A DNA stretch of 19,688 nt from Bacillota bacterium (GTDB taxonomy: Bacteria; Bacillota; Clostridia; Clostridiales; Clostridiaceae). The stretch lies in assembly GCA_023399035.1 (NCBI GenBank), contig JAEWQX010000136.1, positions 1-19,688 on the forward strand. Reading direction: 5' to 3'. Below are positions 1-6,591 of this stretch, one piece after another; positions within the stretch are counted from its first letter, which is position 1; each line of letters opens with the position of its first letter. A program made the position numbers and the translations under genes. The notes beneath the pieces are model-generated. The model was not told the DNA's origin and did not search any database. It saw nothing but the letters and a program-made list of their open reading frames with translations.

Positions 1-102
1 GCATTTCTTACATTGATATTTTTGATTAACCTGCTTATCTAAACCAAACTTATATAGTTGGTCAGAGTGACAGCGAGGACATTTTACTTTTGTTTTGTTC
101 AT
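1..102 (-). CDS. Zinc-ribbon protein, probable transposase N-terminus (partial)
   Basis: This is the first 34 codons of a minus-strand gene that continues past the left edge of the window. The peptide has two cysteine pairs, C8-P-R-C11 and C31-K-K-C34, separated by 19 residues. The text between them (LYKFGLDKQVNQKYQ) is typical of the zinc ribbon at the start of many bacterial DDE transposases, where 'nCPxCgs..lyKyG.dk.gnQryrCk.C' is a recurring pattern. The start is well supported: AAAGGAG lies 7 bases upstream of the ATG at 102-100. The IS family cannot be fixed from so little sequence, and another zinc-ribbon protein is possible. No terminal inverted repeat could be recognised in the adjoining intergenic stretch. 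Confidence 0.6.
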   Translation of the reverse strand, partial: MNKTKVKCPRCHSDQLYKFGLDKQVNQKYQCKKC

Positions 103-120
103 TGTTCTTCTCCTTTCAAA

Positions 121-128
121 GGGGGGGG
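121..128. repeat. Run of eight G
   Basis: Eight consecutive G, directly after CCTTTCAAA, form the only long G tract in an AT-rich window. The tract sits just upstream of the ribosome binding site of the minus-strand zinc-ribbon gene, about 20 bases from its start codon. Its length could vary by slippage. It may also simply mark the end of a mobile element. Confidence 0.6.
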
Positions 129-190
129 ATATTTAGTTCTAGTTAAACTTATTATATTCACTTAGATTGAGAAGAGCAATGTTCATATAA

Positions 191-207
191 CTTAACAGAA
201 CGTTAAG
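191..207. promoter_or_regulatory. Short dyad upstream of the hydrolase gene
   Basis: CTTAAC and GTTAAG form perfect 6-base arms around a 5-base centre (AGAAC), just before the GAGGAG ribosome binding site of the hydrolase. It could be an operator. No regulator is identified, and a matching -35/-10 pair could not be assigned with confidence. Confidence 0.3.
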
Positions 208-227
208 GGAAATGAGGAGAATGATTT

Positions 228-1397
228 ATGAAAAAAAGTTTTTTAAAGGTATGTATTTGTACTTTTGCTGCAGCAACAATTTTCTGCAGCAGTTTTGGAT
301 TTGAAAGAGCTGTATTTGGAACAGAAACGCGAAGCATTTCACAAGAATCTAAGGAAGGATCTGTACAGACATATAATGAAAACTCAGAAGATAATATTAA
401 GATAAGCTATACTGAAAGTACAAATGCGCTAGATAATTTTTATATTTCTGAAGAAAATTATAAAGACAGCATGGACAATATTGTAATGCCATATATAGAA
501 AGCAGAATGGAAAGCGGATATTTTAATGGAATAGATGATGCTAAAATTTATTACGAAGTGTATAGTTCAGAAAATGCAAAGGCTAATATAGTAATATCTC
601 ATGGATATACAGAATCATTAGAAAAGTATCATGAAATTATATATTATTTTTTAAACAGCGGATATAATGTTTTTGCAATAGAACACAGAGGACATGGAAG
701 ATCAGGCAGTCTTGGAGTTGCAGATAAATCTCAGATATATGTAGACTCTTTCAACGATTATATAGAGGATTTTAAGACTTTTATTGATGAAGTCGTTGTA
801 CCTCAAAGTGAAGGAAAAGAACTTATGCTTTATGCACATTCTATGGGTGGTGCAATTGGAAGCAGATTTCTTGAAGTATATCCTGAATATTTCAGTAAGG
901 CAGTATTAAATGCACCAATGATGGAAGTTGATACTGGAAATATTCCAGACTTTATTGCAAAAGTAGTGGTAAAAGCAGCAGTTACTTTTGGACAAGGTGG
1001 GAAGTATGTCATAGGAAAAGAACCTTTTTCAGAAATTTATTCATTTGAACCTATAGCAACGAGTTCAGAAAATAGATGGGCATATGTTAATGATATTGTA
1101 AATGAAAATGAAGAAATCCAGAGAGGCGGAGCATCATATAAGTGGACACAAGAAGCATTTAATGTTACTAAAGAACTGACAAAGAAAAAAAATGCAGAAA
1201 AAGTTGAAATTCCAGTTTTATTATTCCAGTCAGGAGACGATTTTTATGTAAAACCAGGAGGACAAAATAAATTTGCAGAATATGCAAAAAACTGCACTCT
1301 TGTAAAGATTGATGATGCAAAGCACGAAATTTATTTTGAAAGAGATGAAATACAAAAACCTTATTTAGAGCAGGTTCTTGCATTTTATAATGAATAA
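228..1397 (+). CDS. Exported alpha/beta hydrolase (lysophospholipase / monoacylglycerol lipase-like)
   Basis: The 389-residue protein is an alpha/beta hydrolase of the PldB/monoglyceride-lipase group, expected to cleave ester bonds of lysophospholipids or acylglycerols. The N-terminus (KK, then a hydrophobic stretch to about residue 24) is a signal peptide or membrane anchor, so the enzyme should act outside the cytoplasm. A spacer of about 75 polar residues follows. The fold shows VISHGYTES (oxyanion loop), EHRGHGRSG, and the nucleophile elbow AHSMGG with Ser205. Likely triad partners are an Asp in SGDDFYV (337 or 338) and His366 in DDAKHEIYF. Family members without an export signal are usually near 300 residues, so the extra length is the N-terminal extension. 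GAGGAG lies 8 bases before the ATG. There is no clear terminator downstream and no operon partner. The substrate is inferred only. Confidence 0.85.
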   Translation: MKKSFLKVCICTFAAATIFCSSFGFERAVFGTETRSISQESKEGSVQTYNENSEDNIKISYTESTNALDNFYISEENYKDSMDNIVMPYIESRMESGYFNGIDDAKIYYEVYSSENAKANIVISHGYTESLEKYHEIIYYFLNSGYNVFAIEHRGHGRSGSLGVADKSQIYVDSFNDYIEDFKTFIDEVVVPQSEGKELMLYAHSMGGAIGSRFLEVYPEYFSKAVLNAPMMEVDTGNIPDFIAKVVVKAAVTFGQGGKYVIGKEPFSEIYSFEPIATSSENRWAYVNDIVNENEEIQRGGASYKWTQEAFNVTKELTKKKNAEKVEIPVLLFQSGDDFYVKPGGQNKFAEYAKNCTLVKIDDAKHEIYFERDEIQKPYLEQVLAFYNE

Positions 1398-1560
1398 GGA
1401 ATATAACTTATAGATTATTTTATTAAGGTAAGTTATTGCAGAAGATAATACATACATTATATTTTGAATCAGTAAATTAATTAAATTTTATATTAATTAT
1501 TGATAACAAATAATTACCAAGAATAGTGCAGCAAAATTTATAATCTATTACGTTTATATA

Positions 1561-1589
1561 TTGACATAAAATTTAAAATAGGATAAGCT
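1561..1589 (+). promoter_or_regulatory. Promoter of the fluoride riboswitch-antiporter unit
   Basis: A perfect TTGACA -35 box lies at 1561-1566. At 17 bases spacing is TAAGCT (1584-1589), a poor -10 that matches at only three positions. Transcription would begin near 1596, right where the aptamer starts. That fits fluoride riboswitches, which sit at the extreme 5' end of their transcripts. Confidence 0.5.
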
Positions 1590-1593
1590 TTTA

Positions 1594-1690
1594 TTCAGGG
1601 AATGAAGTCTCCCTTGATTATAATCTAAAGTGCTATTTATGCTGATGATTTCTGCGTTTTATTTTACGCAGAATTTATCAGCTTTTTTAT
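1594..1690 (+). promoter_or_regulatory. Fluoride riboswitch (crcB motif)
   Basis: The aptamer is recognised by its conserved order: AGGGAATG, a closing CCCT (1597-1600 with 1611-1614), then AAAGTGC and TGCTGATGATTTCT. The diagnostic pseudoknot is complete: GAAGTC (1604-1609) pairs along its whole length with GATTTC (1647-1652), with one G-U pair. The GATTTC strand is also the 5' half of the terminator, so binding fluoride should hold it in the aptamer and allow read-through. The linker between the first stem and AAAG is a little longer than in the textbook examples. The downstream gene is a fluoride-type CLC, which independently supports the call. Confidence 0.88.
1641..1688 (+). terminator. 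Riboswitch-controlled intrinsic terminator
   Basis: GCTGAT (1641-1646) pairs with ATCAGC (1677-1682), and the stem continues through TTCTGCG/CGCAGAA with one T-T mismatch. Six T follow (1683-1688). The 5' arm contains the pseudoknot strand of the aptamer, making the two folds mutually exclusive. Confidence 0.88.
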
Positions 1691-1777
1691 GTATTTCTGC
1701 ACATAATAAAACTAAAATAGTATTTAAAGAACTATAAAAGATAATTAAAAAATATAGAGAGAAAAAGGGGAAACTAT

Positions 1778-2992
1778 ATGTTTAAAAATTTATATGAACA
1801 GTATAGGGACATTATCATAATGGGGATAATAGCAGTCTTTATAGGAATAATTGTTGGAATTATTGATACATTCTTTGGGAAGATACTTATTTCAATTACA
1901 GAATTCAGGGATGAAAATCCAATAAAACTCCTTCCATTCTTATCAATAGCAGGAGCAGGTATTATTTATATTTATAATAAGATAGGGAATAACAGCATTA
2001 AGGGAATGACACTTATTTTTGAGAGTGCTTGGGGTGAAGTGGAAAAAATACCTAAGAGACTAGTGCCATTAACTATAATAAGTACTTGGATTACTCATCT
2101 TTTTGGAGGAAGTGCAGGTCGTGAAGGTGTTGCAGTACAGATTGGAGCTACAGTTGCTCATACTGTAGGAAGAAAAGTAAATATTAAAAACAGCAGGAGA
2201 ATATTTCTTGTTACAGGGATGGCGGCAGGATTTGCAGGGCTATTTCAGACTCCAATTGCAGCAGTGTTTTTTGCACTTGAAGTTCTTATTGCAGGTTCAC
2301 TGGAATACAGTGCATTATTTACAGCGCTTATTGCATCATTTTCTGCAAGTACAACATCTCATCTTCTTGGTCTTGAAAAATTCACATTTGCATTATCTTC
2401 AAATATAAATGTTGATGTTAAGTTTATAGCGAAATTGGCAGTTATAGGTGTAATATTTGGAATTGTTGGAGGATTATTTGCACATTTACTTGGAAAGACA
2501 AAAAAGATACTTGGAGAAATAATAAAGAACCCACTATTAAAGATATTCTTAACAGGCATATTTTTAAGCATCTTTTTATTAATACTGCACAAGGGAAGAT
2601 ACAGTGGACTTGGAACAAACCTTATTTCAAGCAGTTTTAATGGCCGTGTAATCTATGGATATGACTGGATATTGAAATTCATATTTACAATAATTACCCT
2701 TTCAGCAGGATTTCAGGGTGGTGAAGTTACTCCATTATTCTCAATTGGAGCAAGTCTTGGAGTATTTTTAGGATTACTTTTAGGTATGCCTATAGAGCTT
2801 ACAGCAGCCCTTGGATATGCAGCAGTATTTGGAGGAGCAACAAATACATTTCTTGCTCCAATATTTATTGGATGTGAAGTCTTTGGATTTGAATATGCAC
2901 CATTATTTTTTGTAACATGTTCACTTGCCTATATATTCAATGGAAGCAAGTCTATATATTCCGCTCAGAAAATTGCAGATACAATTGTATAG
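1778..2992 (+). CDS. CLC-F type fluoride/proton antiporter
   Basis: This 404-residue multi-pass membrane protein of the CLC family should export fluoride in exchange for protons. It has the CLC selectivity segment GGSAGREGVAVQIG with gating Glu116. It lacks the usual chloride motif GSGIP and instead reads KGMTLIF with Met77. Later come GGEVTP (Glu316, Val317, Thr318) and KSIY (Tyr394). As I recall the characterised Enterococcus CLC-F (Met79, Glu118, Glu318, Val319, Thr320, Tyr396), all six positions are matched with a constant offset of two residues, which is strong evidence for fluoride specificity. The length is the short bacterial form without CBS domains. The start has AAGGGG 7 bases upstream. 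The gene lies directly behind a fluoride riboswitch, so expression should rise with cytoplasmic fluoride. An ordinary chloride exchanger is unlikely. Confidence 0.93.
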   Translation: MFKNLYEQYRDIIIMGIIAVFIGIIVGIIDTFFGKILISITEFRDENPIKLLPFLSIAGAGIIYIYNKIGNNSIKGMTLIFESAWGEVEKIPKRLVPLTIISTWITHLFGGSAGREGVAVQIGATVAHTVGRKVNIKNSRRIFLVTGMAAGFAGLFQTPIAAVFFALEVLIAGSLEYSALFTALIASFSASTTSHLLGLEKFTFALSSNINVDVKFIAKLAVIGVIFGIVGGLFAHLLGKTKKILGEIIKNPLLKIFLTGIFLSIFLLILHKGRYSGLGTNLISSSFNGRVIYGYDWILKFIFTIITLSAGFQGGEVTPLFSIGASLGVFLGLLLGMPIELTAALGYAAVFGGATNTFLAPIFIGCEVFGFEYAPLFFVTCSLAYIFNGSKSIYSAQKIADTIV

Positions 2993-3050
2993 AAAAGGCA
3001 GGATATCAGTATATATATGAATTAAACATATTGTTCATAGTATTTTTAGT

Positions 3051-3078
3051 TTGTATTTTTATAAACAGGTGCTATAAT
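3051..3078 (+). promoter_or_regulatory. Sigma-A promoter of the UPF0158 gene
   Basis: TTGTAT (3051-3056) and a perfect TATAAT (3073-3078) are separated by 16 bases. Transcription would begin around 3085, upstream of both candidate start codons of the next gene. Confidence 0.6.
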
Positions 3079-3135
3079 GTATAAAATGATACTGAAAAGT
3101 GTTATATGAAAAATAAAAATGAGGTAAATGTAAAA

Positions 3136-3603
3136 ATGAAAGTTAACTTAAGTGATGTAATAGAAGCAATAGAATTCGAAAATGATATGCTTAATCATTA
3201 TTATAATAAGAAAACAGGAGTAATTATATATAAAGAAGACTCAGAAACATCTTCATATAGTGCGCATGATATACATAAAATTGATCAAATGGAAGAATGG
3301 GAAAAGGAGCTTGTAAGTGGATTATATGACTTAAATGAAAATCCACAGGATTATATAAAGCTTCCAGGCAGAGATGAGACAGATGAGATTAAGATGATGG
3401 TGGAATTCTGCAATTCATTTAGTGATATAAAACTAGAAAATACTATTGATTCTGATAATGATTATAATAAGATGCTTCATGATATTAAGAATATAATAAG
3501 AGATAAGGGCCTTATCAATGAATGGTATGATTACAGAGAAGCTTCGGAAAAAGAAATTGCTATAGAATGGTGTAATAAAAACAATATTGAATATATAGAA
3601 TAG
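3136..3603 (+). CDS. UPF0158 family protein
   Basis: The small acidic soluble protein (155 residues from this start) resembles the UPF0158 family: an N-terminal VNLSDVIEAIEF segment, a central region ending in a DYIKLP-type motif, and the family's C-terminal NEWYDYREASEKEIAIEW block, where an aromatic-rich helix is followed by a 'WL..N.I' ending. The biochemical role of the family is not known. I chose ATG 3136 because family members begin close to this segment and a GAGGT lies upstream (11-base spacing). An in-frame ATG at 3106 would add ten residues but has no clear ribosome binding site. The gene has its own promoter and a strong hairpin downstream, so it appears to be transcribed alone. 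Confidence 0.72.
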   Translation: MKVNLSDVIEAIEFENDMLNHYYNKKTGVIIYKEDSETSSYSAHDIHKIDQMEEWEKELVSGLYDLNENPQDYIKLPGRDETDEIKMMVEFCNSFSDIKLENTIDSDNDYNKMLHDIKNIIRDKGLINEWYDYREASEKEIAIEWCNKNNIEYIE

Positions 3604-3618
3604 ATAGAATTATATAAG

Positions 3619-3660
3619 GCTGATATTAGTGCTTTTCAGTATGCATTAATATCAGCTTTT
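3619..3660 (+). terminator. Terminator after the UPF0158 gene
   Basis: GCTGATATTAGTGC (3619-3632) pairs with GCATTAATATCAGC (3643-3656) with one G-U pair: 14 base pairs around a 10-base loop, followed by TTTT. Confidence 0.8.
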
Positions 3661-3776
3661 ATATTTAGATTAATAAATAAATTAAAGAAAAATAGAGGGA
3701 AATCTAGCATATGGTATATATTTTAATTTATTTAATAAATAGGGTTCTGATAATAAAGAAATATAAAATATCTAAC

Positions 3777-3806
3777 TTTGACTTTCTTTGACCTATGGAA
3801 TATAAT
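3777..3806 (+). promoter_or_regulatory. CtsR operator and sigma-A promoter of hsp18
   Basis: TTTGACT-TTC-TTTGACC (3777-3793) read on the minus strand is GGTCAAA-GAA-AGTCAAA. It matches the CtsR heptad consensus RGTCAAA-NAN-RGTCAAA at every defined position. The first heptad contains the -35 box TTGACT (3778-3783), which lies 17 bases from a perfect TATAAT (3801-3806). A bound CtsR would therefore block RNA polymerase directly, with release on heat shock. The leader between promoter and start codon is about 150 bases and holds no other feature I can name. No CIRCE element is present. Confidence 0.85.
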
Positions 3807-3959
3807 GTACTTGTACAAAAGATAAAGATAGATTTTAAATTGAAGTTTATCAATTATAAGAGTTAATTATTTTGATAATCTTAAATTTAGAAGCTATAGA
3901 ATTAATCTTATTAATTCAACTTATAGTAAAATTGTTTAATATTAAAGGAGGTCGTTTAT

Positions 3960-4412
3960 ATGTTTGGATTAATACCATTTAGAACTAATAATGCAAATTT
4001 AAGAGGAGAATCTTTAAGTGATTTCTTTGACGATTTCTTTAATGATGATTTTTTAACACCATTTGGAATGAATATGGATATGAGAATGGGTAAGTTTAAT
4101 GCAGATGTAAGGGAAACTGAAAATGAATATCTTATTTGTGCAGAACTTCCAGGTGTAAATAAAAATGACATAAGCCTTGATTATAAGAACAATACTTTAA
4201 CAATAAGTGCAAAGAGAGAAGAAGTTCATGATGAAAGTAAAGACAGCTATATCAGAAAAGAAAGAAGCTATGGTCAGTTCTCAAGATCTTTCTACTTTGA
4301 TAATGTAAAGCAGGATAAGATACGTGCAAAATTTGAAAATGGTGAGCTTAAGATAATATTACCTAAAGAGGTAAAGACAAAAGAAAACAATTCAGGTATA
4401 TTCATTGAATAA
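3960..4412 (+). CDS. hsp18: Small heat-shock protein, Hsp20 family (Hsp18)
   Basis: This 150-residue ATP-independent chaperone binds unfolding proteins and keeps them refoldable. After an aromatic-rich N-terminal arm (FFDDFFNDDF, residues 22-31) comes the alpha-crystallin domain, about residues 45-137. It includes ICAELPGV, the ERSYGQFSRSF strand pair and the hallmark NGEL near 127-130. The C-terminal tail carries the I-x-I motif (I147-F-I149) used in oligomer assembly. A perfect AAAGGAGGT precedes the ATG. A single-gene transcript is expected: promoter with CtsR box upstream, strong terminator directly downstream. The name follows clostridial Hsp18. Low-GC Gram-positives often have several Hsp20 genes, so the exact orthology is inferred. 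Confidence 0.95.
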   Translation: MFGLIPFRTNNANLRGESLSDFFDDFFNDDFLTPFGMNMDMRMGKFNADVRETENEYLICAELPGVNKNDISLDYKNNTLTISAKREEVHDESKDSYIRKERSYGQFSRSFYFDNVKQDKIRAKFENGELKIILPKEVKTKENNSGIFIE

Positions 4413-4424
4413 TGTTATTTTTTT

Positions 4425-4457
4425 AGCCATCGTCTTGTATGAGACGGTGGCTTTTTA
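4425..4457 (+). terminator. Terminator of hsp18
   Basis: AGCCATCGTCT (4425-4435) pairs with AGACGGTGGCT (4442-4452), 11 base pairs with one G-U, then TTTT and a T-rich tail. Confidence 0.9.
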
Positions 4458-4464
4458 CTTTTAA

Positions 4465-4590
4465 AGAGATAATACGGTCAGAAGTAAAAAACATAAAAAG
4501 GCACATGAAGATACACGGGAATTTTTAATAGAAAATGGACTTCAGGAAGAAAAGGTAAATGTAGAGGATTTAATATATAAAGCAGAATAA
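4465..4590 (+). pseudogene. Start-less open frame, possible gene remnant
   Basis: A frame open from 4465 to TAA at 4588 encodes about 41 residues. Its second half looks like real protein (KKAHEDTREFLIENG, then a short acidic stretch and EDLIYKAE). There is no ATG, GTG or TTG with a ribosome binding site at its head, and an in-frame stop lies just upstream, after the hsp18 terminator. It may be the 3' end of a lost gene. I do not recognise the family. The segment is bracketed by TACGGTC (4473-4479) and GACCGTA (4591-4597). Chance is possible at this length. Confidence 0.3.
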
Positions 4591-4618
4591 GACCGTAAAA
4601 AATCTATAATTTAAAGTG

Positions 4619-4657
4619 GATTCAGATATTGATTTATCTGAGTTTATTTTATTTTAC
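4619..4657 (+). terminator. Weak terminator-like hairpin
   Basis: ATTCAGATA (4620-4628) pairs with TATCTGAGT (4635-4643) with one G-U, and is followed by a T-rich tail broken by A. Together with the remnant upstream, this is all I see between hsp18 and the TPR gene, apart from a TATAAT at 4691 without a good -35. Confidence 0.45.
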
Positions 4658-4731
4658 ATATATTAATCACAAAAAAAGCATATGACATGTTATAATAAAA
4701 GTAATTTAAATTATAAAAAGTAGGTGTAAAG

Positions 4732-5472
4732 ATGGAAAACAACAACGATATTCAAAAAAGAATAGATTCGTTCTTAAATGAACATAAAATAAAAATTCAA
4801 GGTGGACAAGTAACAACAGAAAAGGAAATGGCTCTTTTATTGAACAGGATATCTAAAAATGAGATAGATAAGGGCAATTATGAAAAGGGACTATATTTTG
4901 CATTGAATGCATATGAGTTCGATAAAAATAACATATATTCAGTTTTCCTACAAGGTTTAGGATTCAGATTTACAGGCGAGTATGAAAAAGCAATAAGGGC
5001 ATTTAAATATTGTAACGGCAAAAAGCATGACTTAGCTAGCTTTGCAAACATTGGCTTCTGTTTTGCAGAACTTAAGAAAGGTGAAGAAGCTCTTGATATA
5101 TTTACTAAGATAATGAACAGTATGAGTGAAGATGAAGAAAAAGAAAATTCAGACTTAATGTCTTTAGTTTACGAATGTATGGGTAACATATATTTATCAA
5201 GAGAGGATGTATTAGAATTTGATCCTACAGACAAGCTTAAGATAAATTATAAATTAGCAGTAAAGTATTATAAACATTCACTTAGGTTGAATAGAGCAAA
5301 CCATATGCTTCTTAACAAATTAGCTGCATGTTACTATCATTTTGATGATGAAAGAAAAGCATTATACTGTTATGAAGAGGCAGCAAAAGCAGCTCCAGAT
5401 GACAGCAATTACATTGAAGCTGTAAAAGAGCTCAAGAATGCAGGAGTTACACCTGAAGTAATAGAATTTTAA
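4732..5472 (+). CDS. TPR repeat protein
   Basis: This 246-residue soluble protein is built of tetratricopeptide repeats, helical hairpins that serve as protein-binding scaffolds. Recognisable units include KGLYFALNAYEFDKN (near 39-53), EYEKAIRAFKYC, FANIGFCFAELKKGEEALDIF, and the C-terminal LLNKLAACYYHFDDERKAL-YCYEEAAKAAPDD, with the usual small-residue/aromatic spacing of TPR helices A and B. There is no signal peptide or membrane segment. The start has only a weak AGGTG about 6 bases upstream. A TATAAT at 4691-4696 suggests a promoter right before it. The gene is closed by its own terminator and has no obvious functional partner. Its binding partner cannot be inferred. Confidence 0.82.
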   Translation: MENNNDIQKRIDSFLNEHKIKIQGGQVTTEKEMALLLNRISKNEIDKGNYEKGLYFALNAYEFDKNNIYSVFLQGLGFRFTGEYEKAIRAFKYCNGKKHDLASFANIGFCFAELKKGEEALDIFTKIMNSMSEDEEKENSDLMSLVYECMGNIYLSREDVLEFDPTDKLKINYKLAVKYYKHSLRLNRANHMLLNKLAACYYHFDDERKALYCYEEAAKAAPDDSNYIEAVKELKNAGVTPEVIEF

Positions 5473-5492
5473 AGAATAAAATATTGTAATAG

Positions 5493-5537
5493 GGAAAACG
5501 TAGGCAGTATAATAGCTAGACCTATGTTTTCCTATTT
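5493..5537 (+). terminator. Terminator of the TPR gene
   Basis: GGAAAACGTAGG (5493-5504) pairs with CCTATGTTTTCC (5521-5532) with one G-U, followed by TATTTTT. Confidence 0.85.
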
Positions 5538-5670
5538 TTACCTGAAACGATTGTGATGAAAGAGTGATGTTTTTTTATAGTAATAGGAATTTTTATTTAT
5601 TAAGTACCATAAAATTATTTCTAGCAGAATATATATTACTATTAAACAGCATAGGACAATAATATATGGA

Positions 5671-5691
5671 AATAATGATTGTTTCATTATT
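5671..5691. promoter_or_regulatory. Dyad before the M50-like gene
   Basis: AATAATGA (5671-5678) and TCATTATT (5684-5691) are perfect 8-base arms around TTGTT. They sit 15 bases upstream of the AAGGAGGT ribosome binding site. It may be an operator or a leader hairpin. No regulator is identified. Confidence 0.3.
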
Positions 5692-5720
5692 ACAATTAAA
5701 TTACTAAGGAGGTCTAAAAG

Positions 5721-6401
5721 ATGGGGGACTTAGCAGTAAAAAATGTTATTATAATAATAAGCTATTTTTTAATTTATATATATGTATTAAGATATGTACA
5801 ATGTTATTCATGGGGAGCACTAAGGATGATAAATAAAGGAGCCTACAAAGTATTTTCAGCAGTTGGAGCTCCGGCACATGAGACAGCCCATGCTATTGCA
5901 GCCTTATTATGTGGATTCAGGATTATAAATATAAATATATTTAAGCATGTTGAATTTATGGTTCCATCAAATTTAAGAGGAATCATAGGAAGTTTTTTTG
6001 TTTCAATTGCTCCGGCATTATTTAATATAATAATATTCACTATAGTGTGCTCAAAAAGTGATAATATATATTTTAATTTCTTAATGTTTTTAATATTGAT
6101 AAGCTGTATTGCACCAAGCAATTCTGACATAAAGGGAATGTTTGCTGCAATAATAATTGGAATAATAATCATGGTGATTGCTGCATATGCAGTTGGATGG
6201 GCAGTGCCTTCAGTTAATGTATACGTGAAGAACAGTATACTTCTTGTTGGAAAGTTCTATGCATCATACCTTGCAGTACTGACGGCTATAGTTACAGTGA
6301 AAGGATGTATAGTAAACAGAACAATAAACCCAATTTATATTTTGAAGCTGTATAAGGATCTTCTTTTAAACGGTCTTCAGATAATGGCAAGATGCAGCTA
6401 A
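5721..6401 (+). CDS. Multi-pass membrane protein with M50-like HExxH motif
   Basis: The 226-residue hydrophobic protein has about five or six membrane segments. Residues 53-57 read HETAH within PAHETAHAIAALLCG. The HExxH sits at the start of a hydrophobic helix, as in M50 (site-2-protease-like) metalloproteases, where two His and the Glu form the zinc site. A second conserved-looking stretch, APSNSDIKG (131-139), lies at the end of a membrane segment and could supply the third zinc ligand through Asp136. The classical NxxPxxxxDG is not present. The protein could be a small intramembrane protease or an inactive relative. A strong AAGGAGGT precedes the ATG. The gene stands alone between hairpins, and no substrate is encoded nearby that I can identify. 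Confidence 0.6.
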   Translation: MGDLAVKNVIIIISYFLIYIYVLRYVQCYSWGALRMINKGAYKVFSAVGAPAHETAHAIAALLCGFRIININIFKHVEFMVPSNLRGIIGSFFVSIAPALFNIIIFTIVCSKSDNIYFNFLMFLILISCIAPSNSDIKGMFAAIIIGIIIMVIAAYAVGWAVPSVNVYVKNSILLVGKFYASYLAVLTAIVTVKGCIVNRTINPIYILKLYKDLLLNGLQIMARCS

Positions 6402-6432
6402 TAAATGAATTTGAAGTTTTAATAAAATCAAT

Positions 6433-6486
6433 AGAACCTTCTGCAGAATACAATAAGAAAATGTGTTCTGTAGGAGGTTCTTTCAT
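6433..6486 (+). terminator. Terminator after the M50-like gene
   Basis: A long imperfect stem pairs 6433-6451 with 6463-6481. AGAACCT pairs with AGGTTCT, and the stem continues through CTGCAGA/TCTGTAG with G-U pairs. It ends in TTT followed by AT-rich sequence, so the T tract is weak. Confidence 0.65.
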
Positions 6487-6591
6487 AATAAATTTTGAAT
6501 TATGTAATTTTAGTACAAAAAATCATATATAAGAGTTGTATATATAATATGGAAATAATTGTAATTTATATATGGGAGAAGATGCAGTTCA

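Noticed and set aside
3960..4171. Minus-strand ORF inside hsp18
   Set aside because: Shadow of a well-supported gene with no homology features of its own.
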